Numbered from the stretch's first letter, positions 48,833-57,791 are shown. The stretch: DNA of 64,000 bases from Paenibacillus doosanensis (GCF_025060755.1 NZ_JANYUY010000041.1:1-64000), one strand, 5' to 3'. Program-made: numbers and translations. The notes: generated from the sequence alone by a model not told the origin.

Positions 48833-49128
48833 TAGTTCGGTCCTCCTTCAAAGCCCCGCCGTCGAGTGTTACGCATGTTTGATCTGACGCGACTATGGTT
48901 TAAGTTTTGCAATCTGTGGTTAACGGATAACGTCTGTCGACGCTCTTTCACTGAAGACCGGCTTCGCCAATTTCTCGCCCTTCAGCGAAATGTAACATTC
49001 CTAGTGGTCCACTAAGGGCTGCAACCTTTCGATCCATATCGTTTCTGGTCCTGCGTGCGGCCAGCACCTCCCCGTTCTCTAAAAGTCAATTATGTTGTCG
49101 GACAAATATCACGTTGACGGGAGAACAT
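48833..49128 (-). other. Long yabE leader between riboswitch terminator and start codon
   Basis: About 296 bases with no gene. It holds inverted repeats: a 13-base palindrome TAGTGGTCCACTA at 49002-49014 and a CTGAAG/CTTCAG pair enclosing GGCGAA.. at about 48951-48989. Probably an RNA leader; the function of these pairings is unknown. Confidence 0.5.
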
Positions 49129-49167
49129 AAAAAAAGTCATCGGAAAGAGGACTCTTCCCGTGACTTT
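49129..49167 (-). terminator. Riboswitch expression-platform terminator
   Basis: Minus sense: AAAGTCA...TGACTTT hairpin with inner GGGAAGAG/CTCTTTCC, then seven T, ~45 bases after the riboswitch. It would stop transcription before yabE when c-di-AMP is bound. Confidence 0.85.
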
Positions 49168-49212
49168 GATTATTTCATCAAGTTAATGAAATAAAGCACA
49201 CGACAATCGTTA

Positions 49213-49406
49213 CCTCTCTCTTACGCTTACGAGGTTAGCTGACGGATTCGGACTTGAGAGTCGCCCTACTTGGATAAGCGTTAATATCATCTTGATCTTA
49301 ACCTCTCCAAGACTCACCCCAGAAAATGTGACCTTAGTCTTATTGAAAAATAAGACGGGTCCAATTACGGTTCCCCCGTTTCCCTTATGGAAACTCAGCG
49401 ATAGTG
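49213..49406 (-). ncRNA. ydaO/yuaA c-di-AMP riboswitch
   Basis: The aptamer in minus sense starts ATCGCTGAG, then GGGGGAACC, ATTGGACCC, GGGGTGAGTC, GTAGGG, GACTCTCAAGTCCGAATCC and CAGCTAACCTCGTAAGCG, the conserved order of the ydaO/yuaA class. This class senses c-di-AMP and turns off cell-wall hydrolase and ion-transport genes, matching the downstream 3D-domain wall protein. No other gene lies in 48833-49634; a weak TTTACA-18-TAAACT pair near 49450-49480 could be the promoter. Confidence 0.93.
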
Positions 49407-49602
49407 GAAAAATGGTAATCGTATTAAGTTAATATTGAGTTTACGCTGTCGGATGCGATGTTGTAAAGTATACAAACTCGGCAAAAAAGATTCATTTTCG
49501 TCCAAAACCGTTTTTTAAGCGCGATTTTACGAATTGGACCCTTGTTTTTCTAACCATGTCTTAGTTTTTCATGCCATTTTCTTCGATTATCGCGTTTCCG
49601 AC

Positions 49603-49628
49603 TAAAAAAGGGCTGTCTTGACCCCCCT
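49603..49628 (-). terminator. tatD terminator
   Basis: GGG..GTC-AAGAC..CCC hairpin followed by six T, just after the tatD stop. The stem is imperfect. Confidence 0.6.
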
Positions 49629-49634
49629 ATTTGT

Positions 49635-50402
49635 CTAGCGTAAACCGAACAATCTAACTGCATTTTTCGTAGTCGCGTGAGCCAGCTCTTCCAGGGAAAT
49701 CCCTTTAATTTGAGCAGCGGTTTCTGCGACTAATTTCACATATGCGGTTTCGTTTCTCTTGCCGCGATAGGGATGCGGAGTCAAATAAGGAGCGTCCGTT
49801 TCGATGAGCAGCCGGTCCATGGGAACCTTCTCCAGCACTTCTTTCGGCTGTTTCGCGTTTTTGAACGTGACGGGGCCCCCGAAGGAAATATGGAAGTTCA
49901 TGTCCAGACAAAGCTTGGCCGTTTCCCAGCTGCCGGAGAAGCAGTGCATGACGCCGCCGACCTCGGCCGCCTTCTCTTCGCGGAGAATCCGGATAATATC
50001 CTGATGCGCATCGCGGTTATGGATCACTATCGGCATGCCAAGCTTGCGGGCAAGCCTGATCTGCTCGCGGAACACCCGATCCTGTACATCCTTCGGGGAC
50101 GTATCCCAGTAATAATCAAGGCCGATCTCGCCGATCGCTACGACCTTGTCGTGCGAGCATAGCTGTTCGATCCATTCCAGATCTTCCGGGGACATATCTT
50201 TGGCATCCTGCGGGTGCCAGCCGACTGTGGAGTAAATGAAGTCGTATTGCTCCGCCAAGGCGATAGAGCTCGGAATCGTTTCCCGGTTAAATCCGACATT
50301 GACGATTCGACTGATTCCGTTCTCAACCGCGCGCTGGATGACCTCTTGTCGATCCTCATCGAACTCTGGTGCATTTAAGTGAGCGTGAGTGTCTGTAATC
50401 AT
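49635..50402 (-). CDS. tatD: TatD-family metal-dependent deoxyribonuclease
   Basis: 255 residues, amidohydrolase-like TIM barrel. MITDTHAHLN start with metal HxH, AIGEIGLDYYWD (Glu), VIHNRDAHQDI (His), GVMHCFSGS (His) and LLIETDAPYLTPHPYRGKRN (Asp). DNase or tRNA-related hydrolase (YabD). The ATG has AAAGGAG at a rather long distance. It follows the HD gene by 55 bases. Confidence 0.95.
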   Translation of the reverse strand: MITDTHAHLNAPEFDEDRQEVIQRAVENGISRIVNVGFNRETIPSSIALAEQYDFIYSTVGWHPQDAKDMSPEDLEWIEQLCSHDKVVAIGEIGLDYYWDTSPKDVQDRVFREQIRLARKLGMPIVIHNRDAHQDIIRILREEKAAEVGGVMHCFSGSWETAKLCLDMNFHISFGGPVTFKNAKQPKEVLEKVPMDRLLIETDAPYLTPHPYRGKRNETAYVKLVAETAAQIKGISLEELAHATTKNAVRLFGLR

Positions 50403-50457
50403 TTGAACGCGAAATCTCCTTTATATGGTGATGGGAAAATCGGGTACGGCCGGGCCT

Positions 50458-51744
50458 TTATTCCAGCCGCAGCAGCTTCCGCTGCTCCTCGGTCAGAGCG
50501 CCGGGAGCGGCTCTGAGCAGCTCCTCGGGGAAATACAAATGGTACTTGCCCATATGGATGCCGCTGATGGAACGGACAATTTCCGACTTACGCGAAATTT
50601 CCGTTAACGTGTCCCTTTGATCGAGCAGCAAAATCGGCAGTTTTTCGTCATGCTCTCCCGGACGATAGACATCATACGAAAGATCCGAAGGGAAATCAAT
50701 TTCGAGGTAAAAGGCCGGGTCCAGACCAAGGCCAGCCATCGTCTCCCGCAGCCTTTCGATTTGCTGAACGTCGATGTGCTCCAGCATGACGTACTTGAAT
50801 AAACGACGGTTAAGAAAGCGGGAACACAGATCGGATAAAACCTCGTCCGCTTCGCGGGACCACTGCATAAGCACCGTCTGCATGAAGGCTTCGTCCAGCA
50901 GGTGGTACTCGTCCACGCTGAGCGTCTGGCGAAACAGGCTCAGCAGCGGAGAGAGCATGAACGAGAACTCGTAATTTTCTTCATATAATTGTTTAGCTCT
51001 CTGAAAAACTTTGTGCAAAATGACCTCTGCGCTTCGGGTCACAGGGTGGAAATACACCTGCCAATACATTTGATACCGGGACATCAGGTAATCTTCCACC
51101 GCATGCATGCCGCTCTCCTTGACGACAATATGGCCTTGGAACGGCCGCATAACGCGTAAAATGCGCTCCAGATCGAACATTCCGTAATTGACGCCGGTAA
51201 AGTAAGCATCGCGCAGCAAGTAGTCCATCCGATCGGCGTCGAGCTGGCTCGATACGAGGCTGACGACAATTTCTTCATTGTACGTTTTGGCGATGACGCC
51301 GGCAACCTTCTGCGGGAAGGTCGGCGACACTTCTTTCAACACCCGGTTCACTTCCGTGTCGCCGAGAACGATGCGGCAAGACCACTCTTCATGGTGAGTG
51401 CCGAACGTTTTTTCGATGGAATGGGAGAACGGGCCGTGGCCGACGTCATGCAGCAAAGCGGCGCATAGGCAGAGCAGCCGTTCTTCGCGCGGCCAATCCT
51501 CGTAACCGTTGCGCTCGAACTGCGAAATGATTTTCCGCGTAACCTCATATACTCCGAGGGAGTGCGAAAACCGGCTGTGTTCCGCTCCGTGAAAGGTCAG
51601 AAAGCAGGTGCCCAGCTGCCGGATTCGGCGGAGACGCTGAAATTCCTTCGTGTTGATCAAATTCCATATGGTTTGATCCTGGACGTAAATGTATTTATGA
51701 ACGGGATCTTTAAACACTTTTTCTTCTTGTAATAAACCGGACAT
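50458..51744 (-). CDS. HD-domain phosphohydrolase (YwfO-like)
   Basis: 428 residues. KVFKDPVHKYIYVQDQTIWNLI start, then the HD domain (about 35-200) with RRIRQLGTCFLTFHGAEHSR, ALLHDVGHGPFSHSIE (metal His-Asp) and QLDADRMDYLLRDAYFTGV. Resembles B. subtilis YwfO and dGTPase-like hydrolases of nucleotides; the substrate cannot be read. In B. subtilis metS occupies this place before tatD. The ATG has AGGGAGG upstream, and three Spo0A-box-like sites lie within 80 bases of the start. Confidence 0.88.
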   Translation of the reverse strand: MSGLLQEEKVFKDPVHKYIYVQDQTIWNLINTKEFQRLRRIRQLGTCFLTFHGAEHSRFSHSLGVYEVTRKIISQFERNGYEDWPREERLLCLCAALLHDVGHGPFSHSIEKTFGTHHEEWSCRIVLGDTEVNRVLKEVSPTFPQKVAGVIAKTYNEEIVVSLVSSQLDADRMDYLLRDAYFTGVNYGMFDLERILRVMRPFQGHIVVKESGMHAVEDYLMSRYQMYWQVYFHPVTRSAEVILHKVFQRAKQLYEENYEFSFMLSPLLSLFRQTLSVDEYHLLDEAFMQTVLMQWSREADEVLSDLCSRFLNRRLFKYVMLEHIDVQQIERLRETMAGLGLDPAFYLEIDFPSDLSYDVYRPGEHDEKLPILLLDQRDTLTEISRKSEIVRSISGIHMGKYHLYFPEELLRAAPGALTEEQRKLLRLE

Positions 51745-52099
51745 ATGCCTAACCTCCCTTAAGCTTGAATTTTCGACAAAAAACTGAGACGGAAAAGCCG
51801 CATGTTTGTCGAATGATGTCGTATTAATCTTCCAAATGTGAACAACATTTGACTTGAATTTTTTTCTTGGATATGGAATATATTCATAATACTATGTTTG
51901 AACTATATTAGAAAGATGCCGATTTCACAAGGTTTGGCAGCTTTTCTCGTATATTCCCCCTTCTGGGGGTCTATTCTTCCATATTTTAACGCTAAAATTT
52001 GCAAATTGCTAGTTGACTATTTTGGGAATGGTTGGTATCATAAATATCAAGAATTATGTCGAATCATGACGATAAATTTTTGAGAGGGGACTTATATAT
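51745..52099. promoter_or_regulatory. Divergent abrB / HD-gene control region with Spo0A boxes
   Basis: 355 bases without a gene. Near the HD gene: TTCGACA at 51772-51778 (reverse Spo0A box), TGTCGAA at 51807-51813 and TGTCGTA at 51817-51823, ten bases apart. Near abrB: TGTCGAA at 52057-52063 and TGACGAT at 52067-52073, also ten apart. A perfect 7-bp inverted repeat CAAATGT-N5-ACATTTG lies at 51833-51851, and GAATATATTC near 51878 is a further palindrome. Confidence 0.75.
52013..52041 (+). promoter_or_regulatory. abrB promoter
   Basis: TTGACT at 52013-52018 and TATCAT at 52036-52041, spacer 17. The two Spo0A boxes begin ~10 bases past the expected start site, the same layout by which Spo0A-P represses abrB in B. 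subtilis. Confidence 0.75.
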
Positions 52100-52354
52100 A
52101 TGATGAAATCTACTGGTATTGTTAGAAAGGTCGACGAGCTGGGTCGCGTCGTTATTCCTATTGAGCTTCGCAGAACACTTGGCATCGGCGAGAAAGACGC
52201 TTTGGAAATTTATGTGGACGGCGAGCGCATCATGTTGAAAAAATATGAGCCTGCATGTATCTTCTGCGGCAACGCTGAAAATGTTTCTTATTTCAAAGGT
52301 AAAATTGTTTGTCACGAATGTTTATCGGAAATGCCAATACCTGTGACAAAATAA
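52100..52354 (+). CDS. abrB: Transition-state regulator AbrB with zinc-ribbon-like tail
   Basis: 84 residues. Residues 1-50 are the AbrB swapped-hairpin DNA-binding domain (GIVRKVDELGRVVIPIELRR). The C-terminal part differs from B. subtilis AbrB: ACIFCGNAENV ... KIVCHECLSE carries two CxxC pairs, probably binding zinc, instead of the classic multimerisation domain. This variant is, to my knowledge, common in paenibacilli and clostridia. ATG-ATG start with GAGGGGA ahead; either Met may be used. Only plus-strand gene in the window. Represses sporulation and biofilm genes in growth. Confidence 0.96.
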   Translation: MMKSTGIVRKVDELGRVVIPIELRRTLGIGEKDALEIYVDGERIMLKKYEPACIFCGNAENVSYFKGKIVCHECLSEMPIPVTK

Positions 52355-52425
52355 GAAATATAGGTTATAATAAGGATAGCACTTCTTACTAAGGTAATTC
52401 TAACCTTTTTCATATCTCCTCTATT

Positions 52426-52465
52426 CCCCAATTCATGTACTTTTATGAATTTGGGGATTTTTTTT
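52426..52465 (+). terminator. abrB terminator
   Basis: Plus sense: CCCCAAATTCAT-type arms (CCCCAATTCAT / ATGAATTTGGGG) around a short loop, followed by ATTTTTTTT. Confidence 0.92.
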
Positions 52466-52512
52466 GCCGCGAGGCAGGAGCCGCCCGTTGCTTTCCTTCT
52501 ATATAATATAGA

Positions 52513-52552
52513 CAAAACCGACAAGCCGACCGGATACGTTCCGATCGGCTTG
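52513..52552 (-). terminator. rsmI terminator
   Basis: Minus sense: AAGCCGAtCGGA/TCCGgTCGGCTT hairpin, followed by GTCGGTTTTG, an interrupted T tail. It faces the abrB terminator. Confidence 0.65.
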
Positions 52553-52599
52553 GGTATGTAACTTCTTATGGACTCCGTTCCGCTTGCCCGGCACCGCTT

Positions 52600-53481
52600 C
52601 TATTGTTCCTGCCGGTGCAAAGCGTTGTACAGCTCCCGCTTCGGCAGCTGACGGTCGGCCGCGGCTCGCTTGATCGCTTCCTTGCGATTCAATCCCTGCG
52701 TCACATAATGCTCGACATGCTCTTCCAAACCGAACGCCTCCCACCAGGCGGCGGACGGTTCGCTTTCGGAAGCGGTGCCCCCCTGTACGACAATGCAATA
52801 TTCGCCCTGCGGCGGCTGCTCCAACAGCAGCTCGTAGCATTCCCGTATCGTCCCTCGGGCCGCTTCCTCATATTTCTTCGTAAGCTCGCGCATGAGGCAC
52901 ATTTGCCGCTCAGGGCTCCATACTTCAAGCATCGCTTCAAGCGTCTTCACGATCCGATGCGGGGACTCGTAGAACAGCAGCGTCTCCTTGGCCGGCTTCA
53001 GCAGCTCAAGCTCCTGCAGCAGCGGCTTCTTCTCTCTCGGCAGAAAGCCGAGAAATGTAAAGCGCTCCGTAGGCAGACCGGAGACGATCAATGCGGAGAG
53101 CGCCGCGTTCGCTCCCGGCACCGGGATGACGTCGATGCCCGCGTCGATGGCCAGCCTGACCAGATCCGCTCCAGGGTCGCATATAGCCGGGAGCCCGGCG
53201 TCGCTGACCAGCGCTATGCTGTCACCGGCCAGCATAAGCCGCACCAGCTCGGGCCCGCTTGCATGCTTGTTGTGCTCATGATAGCTGACAAGCCGCGTCG
53301 CTATGTCGAAATGCGTCAACAGCTTGCGCGTTTGCCGCGTATCCTCGGCGGCTATCAGCTGCACTTCGCCGAGCACTCGGACCGCGCGGTACGTCATATC
53401 CTCCAGGTTGCCGATCGGCGTTCCTACCAAATACAGCTTTCCTTGTCCTGAATCTTCCCGATAACTTTTTTGAATGTTCAC
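52600..53481 (-). CDS. rsmI: 16S rRNA (cytidine-1402-2'-O)-methyltransferase
   Basis: 293 residues, tetrapyrrole-methylase fold. LYLVGTPIGNLEDMTYRA (17-34), AEDTRQTRKLL, ALVSDAGLPAICDPG and FLGFLPREKK define RsmI. The start is GTG at 53481, overlapping the yabB stop by 4 bases. The small GIY-YIG gene yazA, present here in B. subtilis, is absent. Confidence 0.97.
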   Translation of the reverse strand: MNIQKSYREDSGQGKLYLVGTPIGNLEDMTYRAVRVLGEVQLIAAEDTRQTRKLLTHFDIATRLVSYHEHNKHASGPELVRLMLAGDSIALVSDAGLPAICDPGADLVRLAIDAGIDVIPVPGANAALSALIVSGLPTERFTFLGFLPREKKPLLQELELLKPAKETLLFYESPHRIVKTLEAMLEVWSPERQMCLMRELTKKYEEAARGTIRECYELLLEQPPQGEYCIVVQGGTASESEPSAAWWEAFGLEEHVEHYVTQGLNRKEAIKRAAADRQLPKRELYNALHRQEQ

Positions 53482-54266
53482 GTCAAATCCCTCATTATGC
53501 CCTCGGACGGCTCGACAAGCTGCTCACGCCGTCCGTAGTATATTTCCATCAACTCATCGCAATAATCCGTTTTATTTTTATAAACGATTAGCGGCGGCAG
53601 CGTTCGCACTTCCGGCTTGCCGTCCCGCAGCGCTTCAATCAGCACCATATTCGCTTCTTCCCCCGCTCTCGGGTGAACGAAGCGGACCCGCTTCGGCTCC
53701 AGCTTGTACTGTCTCATCGTACAAAATATTTCAACCAAGCGGCTCGGACGATGAACCATCGCCACCCGGCCGCCGCTGCGCACCAGCCGGCTGCAGGCTT
53801 TCACCACATCCTCCAGCGTGCAAAACACCTCGTGCCGAGCCGCCGCCACATGTTCATTCACATTCTGCTCGCCGCTCGGCACCGGCAAATACGGAGGATT
53901 GACCGTCACGACATCGAAGCTGCCGTGCCCCAGCTCGCCGGAAATCTCCTTCAGATCGCCGTTGACGATTCGAATCTGATGCTCCAGGCCGTTGATTTGG
54001 ACGTTGCGCTCGGCCATATCAGCCAGCCGTTCTTGAATTTCCACGCCGGTGATAGAGGCTTTCGTCCGCGTGGACAGCAGCAGCGGAATCACTCCGTTGC
54101 CGGTGCACAGATCGGCGATTCGCCCCCTCGGCGGCACATAGCTGAACCTTCCTAACAGAACGGCATCCATCGAAAAACTGAATACTTCGTCGCTCTGAAT
54201 AATCTTCAAGTCGTTCGTTAACAAATCGTCGATTCTCTCGCTTGCATGTACCGTTACTTTATTCAT
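53478..54266 (-). CDS. yabB: SAM-dependent methyltransferase of the tRNA1(Val) A37 N6 type (YabB)
   Basis: 262 residues. A class I methyltransferase: IADLCTGNGVIPLLLS (SAM loop), VEIQERLADMAERN, and the amino-methyltransferase motif NPPYLP. N-terminal ERIDDLLTNDLKIIQSDEVFSFS matches TrmN6-like proteins. Probably N6-methylates an adenine in tRNA; exact target unproven. ATG with GAGG ahead. Confidence 0.9.
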   Translation of the reverse strand: MNKVTVHASERIDDLLTNDLKIIQSDEVFSFSMDAVLLGRFSYVPPRGRIADLCTGNGVIPLLLSTRTKASITGVEIQERLADMAERNVQINGLEHQIRIVNGDLKEISGELGHGSFDVVTVNPPYLPVPSGEQNVNEHVAAARHEVFCTLEDVVKACSRLVRSGGRVAMVHRPSRLVEIFCTMRQYKLEPKRVRFVHPRAGEEANMVLIEALRDGKPEVRTLPPLIVYKNKTDYCDELMEIYYGRREQLVEPSEGIMRDLT

Positions 54267-54310
54267 GAAATGCGCTTCCTCTTTCCATCAGACCTTGGCC
54301 TTCCCGATCT

Positions 54311-54347
54311 AAAAAAACCGCAGAGAAGGTTCTTCTCTACGGTTTTA
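54311..54347 (-). terminator. yabA terminator
   Basis: AAACCGtAGAGAAG / CTTCTCTgCGGTTT hairpin and seven-T tail in minus sense, in the 122-base gap before yabB. Confidence 0.88.
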
Positions 54348-54388
54348 GCGATAACCTCCGCCGCTGACCGCGGCCGTTCAAGGCATTC

Positions 54389-54739
54389 TTACTTATTTAA
54401 AAACGACAAGCAAAACAGACAATCGCCTTCCGTCCGCAAATGACCGTAGTAGACATTACAGATATGGAAGCCTTCATGGTAAAGACGGGCCAGATTGTCG
54501 TAGCCTTCCCCAGTAAGCTCCTTGGCCTGTGCGGCGGTGACATGAATATGGGGTACCACAACCGGCGGCTCGGCATCGTTCTTCAGCAGCTTGCGCAGCT
54601 GCTGATTTTCTATGCTTAACCGATTATTTTCTTCAAGGAGCTCGATGATTTGCTTCTTCATCTGTCCCAGTTCGGAGTATATCGCACCCATTTGTTCTTC
54701 CATTTGCTCAATCTGAACAAAAATGTCTCTTTTATCCAC
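54389..54739 (-). CDS. yabA: Replication initiation control protein YabA
   Basis: 116 residues. N-terminal leucine-zipper coiled coil (about 5-55, IYSELGQMKKQIIELLEEN) for tetramerisation, and a C-terminal zinc domain with HEGFHICNVYYG and DCLFCLSFL. YabA bridges DnaA and DnaN to limit replication initiation. The start is GTG at 54739 with GAGGTG ahead. Confidence 0.96.
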   Translation of the reverse strand: MDKRDIFVQIEQMEEQMGAIYSELGQMKKQIIELLEENNRLSIENQQLRKLLKNDAEPPVVVPHIHVTAAQAKELTGEGYDNLARLYHEGFHICNVYYGHLRTEGDCLFCLSFLNK

Positions 54740-54769
54740 ACATTCACCTCAAGAAAGCTCGAACAACCG

Positions 54770-55573
54770 TTAATGCTGCTCTACCACATCGTCAAAGGAT
54801 AGCTCCATGACTTTACCGAGCTCATAAATCTGCACTTTTACGGTACGCTCGTTAATATTTAGCGAGACTACGCGGCCGTTTCCGAGCGAAGAGATCACGT
54901 CGCTGCCAACCCGCGGCACATCTTCTTTAATGCTTTCATAATTATCGTGCTCATACTTCAAGCAGCACATCAACCGGCCGCATAGACCGGAAATTTTCGT
55001 CGGATTCAAAGACAAATTTTGATCCTTGGCCATCTTGATCGAGACCGGCTCAAAATCGCCGAGGAACGAGGAGCAGCATAATATCCGTCCGCATGGGCCG
55101 ATTCCGCCTAGCATCTTGGCTTCGTCGCGAACTCCGATTTGCCTTAGTTCTATTCTTGTCCGGAACACTCCGGCCAAGTCCTTAACCAGCTCCCGGAAGT
55201 CTACTCTTCCTTCGGCGGTAAAATAAAAAATAATCTTGTTGCGATCAAATGTATATTCGACGTCCACCAGCTTCATTTTGAGCTGATGGTCCTTGATTTT
55301 CTCCTGACAAACCACAAACGCGTTTTTAGCTGCGGATTTATTGTCCTCCACGAGCTGAGCATCGGTTTGATCCGCTATCCGGATCACTTTCTTCAGCGGC
55401 AGTACGACATCGGATTCCTGAACCGTTCGTTTGCCTATAACGACTTTTCCGTATTCAATACCGCGAGCGGTTTCAACGATAACCGCGCTTTCCTTATCGA
55501 CCGGCAGGTCGATCGGGTCAAAATAATAGATCTTTCCCGCTTTTTTAAAGCGGACGCCAACAACCGAGTACAA
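54770..55573 (-). CDS. ricT: RicT (YaaT), PSP1-domain RNase Y complex subunit
   Basis: 267 residues from TTG at 55573, which has AAGGGGGTG ahead and gives the normal YSVVGVRFKKAGKIYYFDP start; a longer frame reaching 55723 overlaps holB and is rejected. The PSP1 domain with FDRNKIIFYFTAEGRVDFRE and the Cys-rich GPCGRILCCSSFL and GLCGRLMCCLKYE are clear. RicT, with RicA and RicF, binds Fe-S clusters and directs RNase Y, affecting sporulation and biofilm. Confidence 0.96.
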   Translation of the reverse strand: MYSVVGVRFKKAGKIYYFDPIDLPVDKESAVIVETARGIEYGKVVIGKRTVQESDVVLPLKKVIRIADQTDAQLVEDNKSAAKNAFVVCQEKIKDHQLKMKLVDVEYTFDRNKIIFYFTAEGRVDFRELVKDLAGVFRTRIELRQIGVRDEAKMLGGIGPCGRILCCSSFLGDFEPVSIKMAKDQNLSLNPTKISGLCGRLMCCLKYEHDNYESIKEDVPRVGSDVISSLGNGRVVSLNINERTVKVQIYELGKVMELSFDDVVEQH

Positions 55574-55575
55574 AT

Positions 55576-56553
55576 CTACACCCCCTTCAGCTGCATCAAC
55601 ATTTTTTCCAGCACCAGCTGCGAGTTGGCATGAAAGCGAAGCCTTTTCTGCTGTTCGATCGCCTGCTCCAAACAGCGCACCCAATGCTTCATATCGTAAG
55701 ATAAGGCCAGTCCGCCCGTCCATTCGGTTTGATCTGCATATACAAGCTCCGACCGGTTGCCCAGGCTGAGCTGCACCATATCTTTAAGCCATAAAATAAG
55801 TAAATCCATAAACAAAGGAAGCTGGTCCGACAGCTCCGACTTGGCCAGCTTTTGCTGCGCTGTCAGCAGCGCCGTAGGCAGTCGGGACATGCTTTCTCTA
55901 GTCAATTGTATCACTAGGTTTCTGATTTCTGCAAACCCATTTCCTTGAATAAGCTCGCGCGCCGCATCCGGTCCCGCCGCCAGCCGGACGGCCGCCTGGA
56001 TCAGCACCGACGGATGTCCTTCCGCTTGAAGCACGGCGACCATCCGGTCGCGGTTCATCGGAGCGAACGGCACCCACTGGGCCCGCGAGCGGATGGTCGG
56101 CAGCAGAGCCTGTCCATTATCCGTGATTAGAATCGCTACTACCCGGCTCGTCGGCTCCTCCAAAAATTTCAGCAGGCTGTTGGCAGCCTGTACCGTCATT
56201 TTGTCGGCATCCTCCAAAATATACATTTTCAGCCCCGAAGCGGATGCGCGGTAAGAAAACTGCTTTTGCAGCTCGCGAATTTGCTCGATTTTAATCGAAG
56301 CTCCTTCAGGGCGAAGCCAGTGCAGGTCGGGATGGTTGCCGTGCTCGACCTTGCGGCAGTCAAGGCATTCCCCGCAGGCATCGTCCGGCAGCACCTTACA
56401 GTACAGCGCTTGCGCGAAAGCGAGCGCCATCTGACGCCGTCCCGTCCCCGAAGGCCCGGTGAAAATGTATGCATGAGATACTTTGTCCCATCTCAGACTG
56501 TTCTGCAATATGCGTTTGACGCGTTCCTGTCCTGATATCGATTGAAAAGACAT
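55576..56553 (-). CDS. holB: DNA polymerase III delta-prime subunit
   Basis: Clamp-loader subunit. 325 residues: GPSGTGRRQ Walker-A-like loop whose Lys is replaced by Arg, consistent with a non-hydrolysing delta-prime; zinc cysteines CGECLDCRKVEHG; EDADKMTVQAANSLLKFLEEP; and sensor region. ATG at 56553. It overlaps nothing; ricT begins 2 bases downstream. Confidence 0.95.
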   Translation of the reverse strand: MSFQSISGQERVKRILQNSLRWDKVSHAYIFTGPSGTGRRQMALAFAQALYCKVLPDDACGECLDCRKVEHGNHPDLHWLRPEGASIKIEQIRELQKQFSYRASASGLKMYILEDADKMTVQAANSLLKFLEEPTSRVVAILITDNGQALLPTIRSRAQWVPFAPMNRDRMVAVLQAEGHPSVLIQAAVRLAAGPDAARELIQGNGFAEIRNLVIQLTRESMSRLPTALLTAQQKLAKSELSDQLPLFMDLLILWLKDMVQLSLGNRSELVYADQTEWTGGLALSYDMKHWVRCLEQAIEQQKRLRFHANSQLVLEKMLMQLKGV

Positions 56554-56620
56554 GGTTGGTCGTCCCTGTTATATCCTTTCCTATTATATATAGACCATTT
56601 TACCACTAACGGTCGTAAGA

Positions 56621-57067
56621 TCAAAAAGCAAGATTTATCAGCATCCCGCGAATTTCGCCGATTTTATGCAGCAGCTCCATACGCCCTTGCTCGCTCTCCA
56701 GCAAATCGTCGGCCAGCGCCAGCAAATGCTGATCCACTTCCTCCAGCAGCTTGTACCGCTTGGAGCGGCCGCGGCGGTCCCAACCGCGCGTATTGCGCAG
56801 CTGGACTCCGCGGCGGGCCGTTTCCTCCAGAAACTGCTTCACGAGATGTTTATACTGACGCAGCTCCCGCACCGTCATCGACCGGGACAGCCGGTCTCCC
56901 TGCAGATGAATTTGCTGTAAAATGCGCTGCAGCTGCTCCTGCGACGCCCTTTCGTCCTGCTGCTGCATCATATCGGAGAACGATTTGTTCTGCAGCTGCT
57001 GAGAAGAAGCCGCTTCGCTCCGCTGAATTTCGTTACCGAAAGGGCGCCAGCCCGGATTAATTTTCAC
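56621..57067 (-). CDS. yaaR: DUF327 protein YaaR
   Basis: 148 residues, all helical: SFSDMMQQQDERASQEQL, RSMTVRELRQYKHLVKQFLEE and KLLEEVDQHLLALADDLLES fit the YaaR family, of unknown function. The start is GTG at 57067. It lies between darA and holB as in B. subtilis. Confidence 0.93.
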   Translation of the reverse strand: MKINPGWRPFGNEIQRSEAASSQQLQNKSFSDMMQQQDERASQEQLQRILQQIHLQGDRLSRSMTVRELRQYKHLVKQFLEETARRGVQLRNTRGWDRRGRSKRYKLLEEVDQHLLALADDLLESEQGRMELLHKIGEIRGMLINLAF

Positions 57068-57127
57068 GCTGCATCCAGCCTTTCATCAAATCAGATCATA
57101 GCAACGTCTTGCGACGTTATCGTTCCC

Positions 57128-57791
<664 letters not shown>

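Noticed and set aside
55574-55723. 50-codon N-terminal extension of ricT
   Set aside because: It would overlap holB entirely; a TTG with a strong ribosome site at 55573 gives the conserved start.
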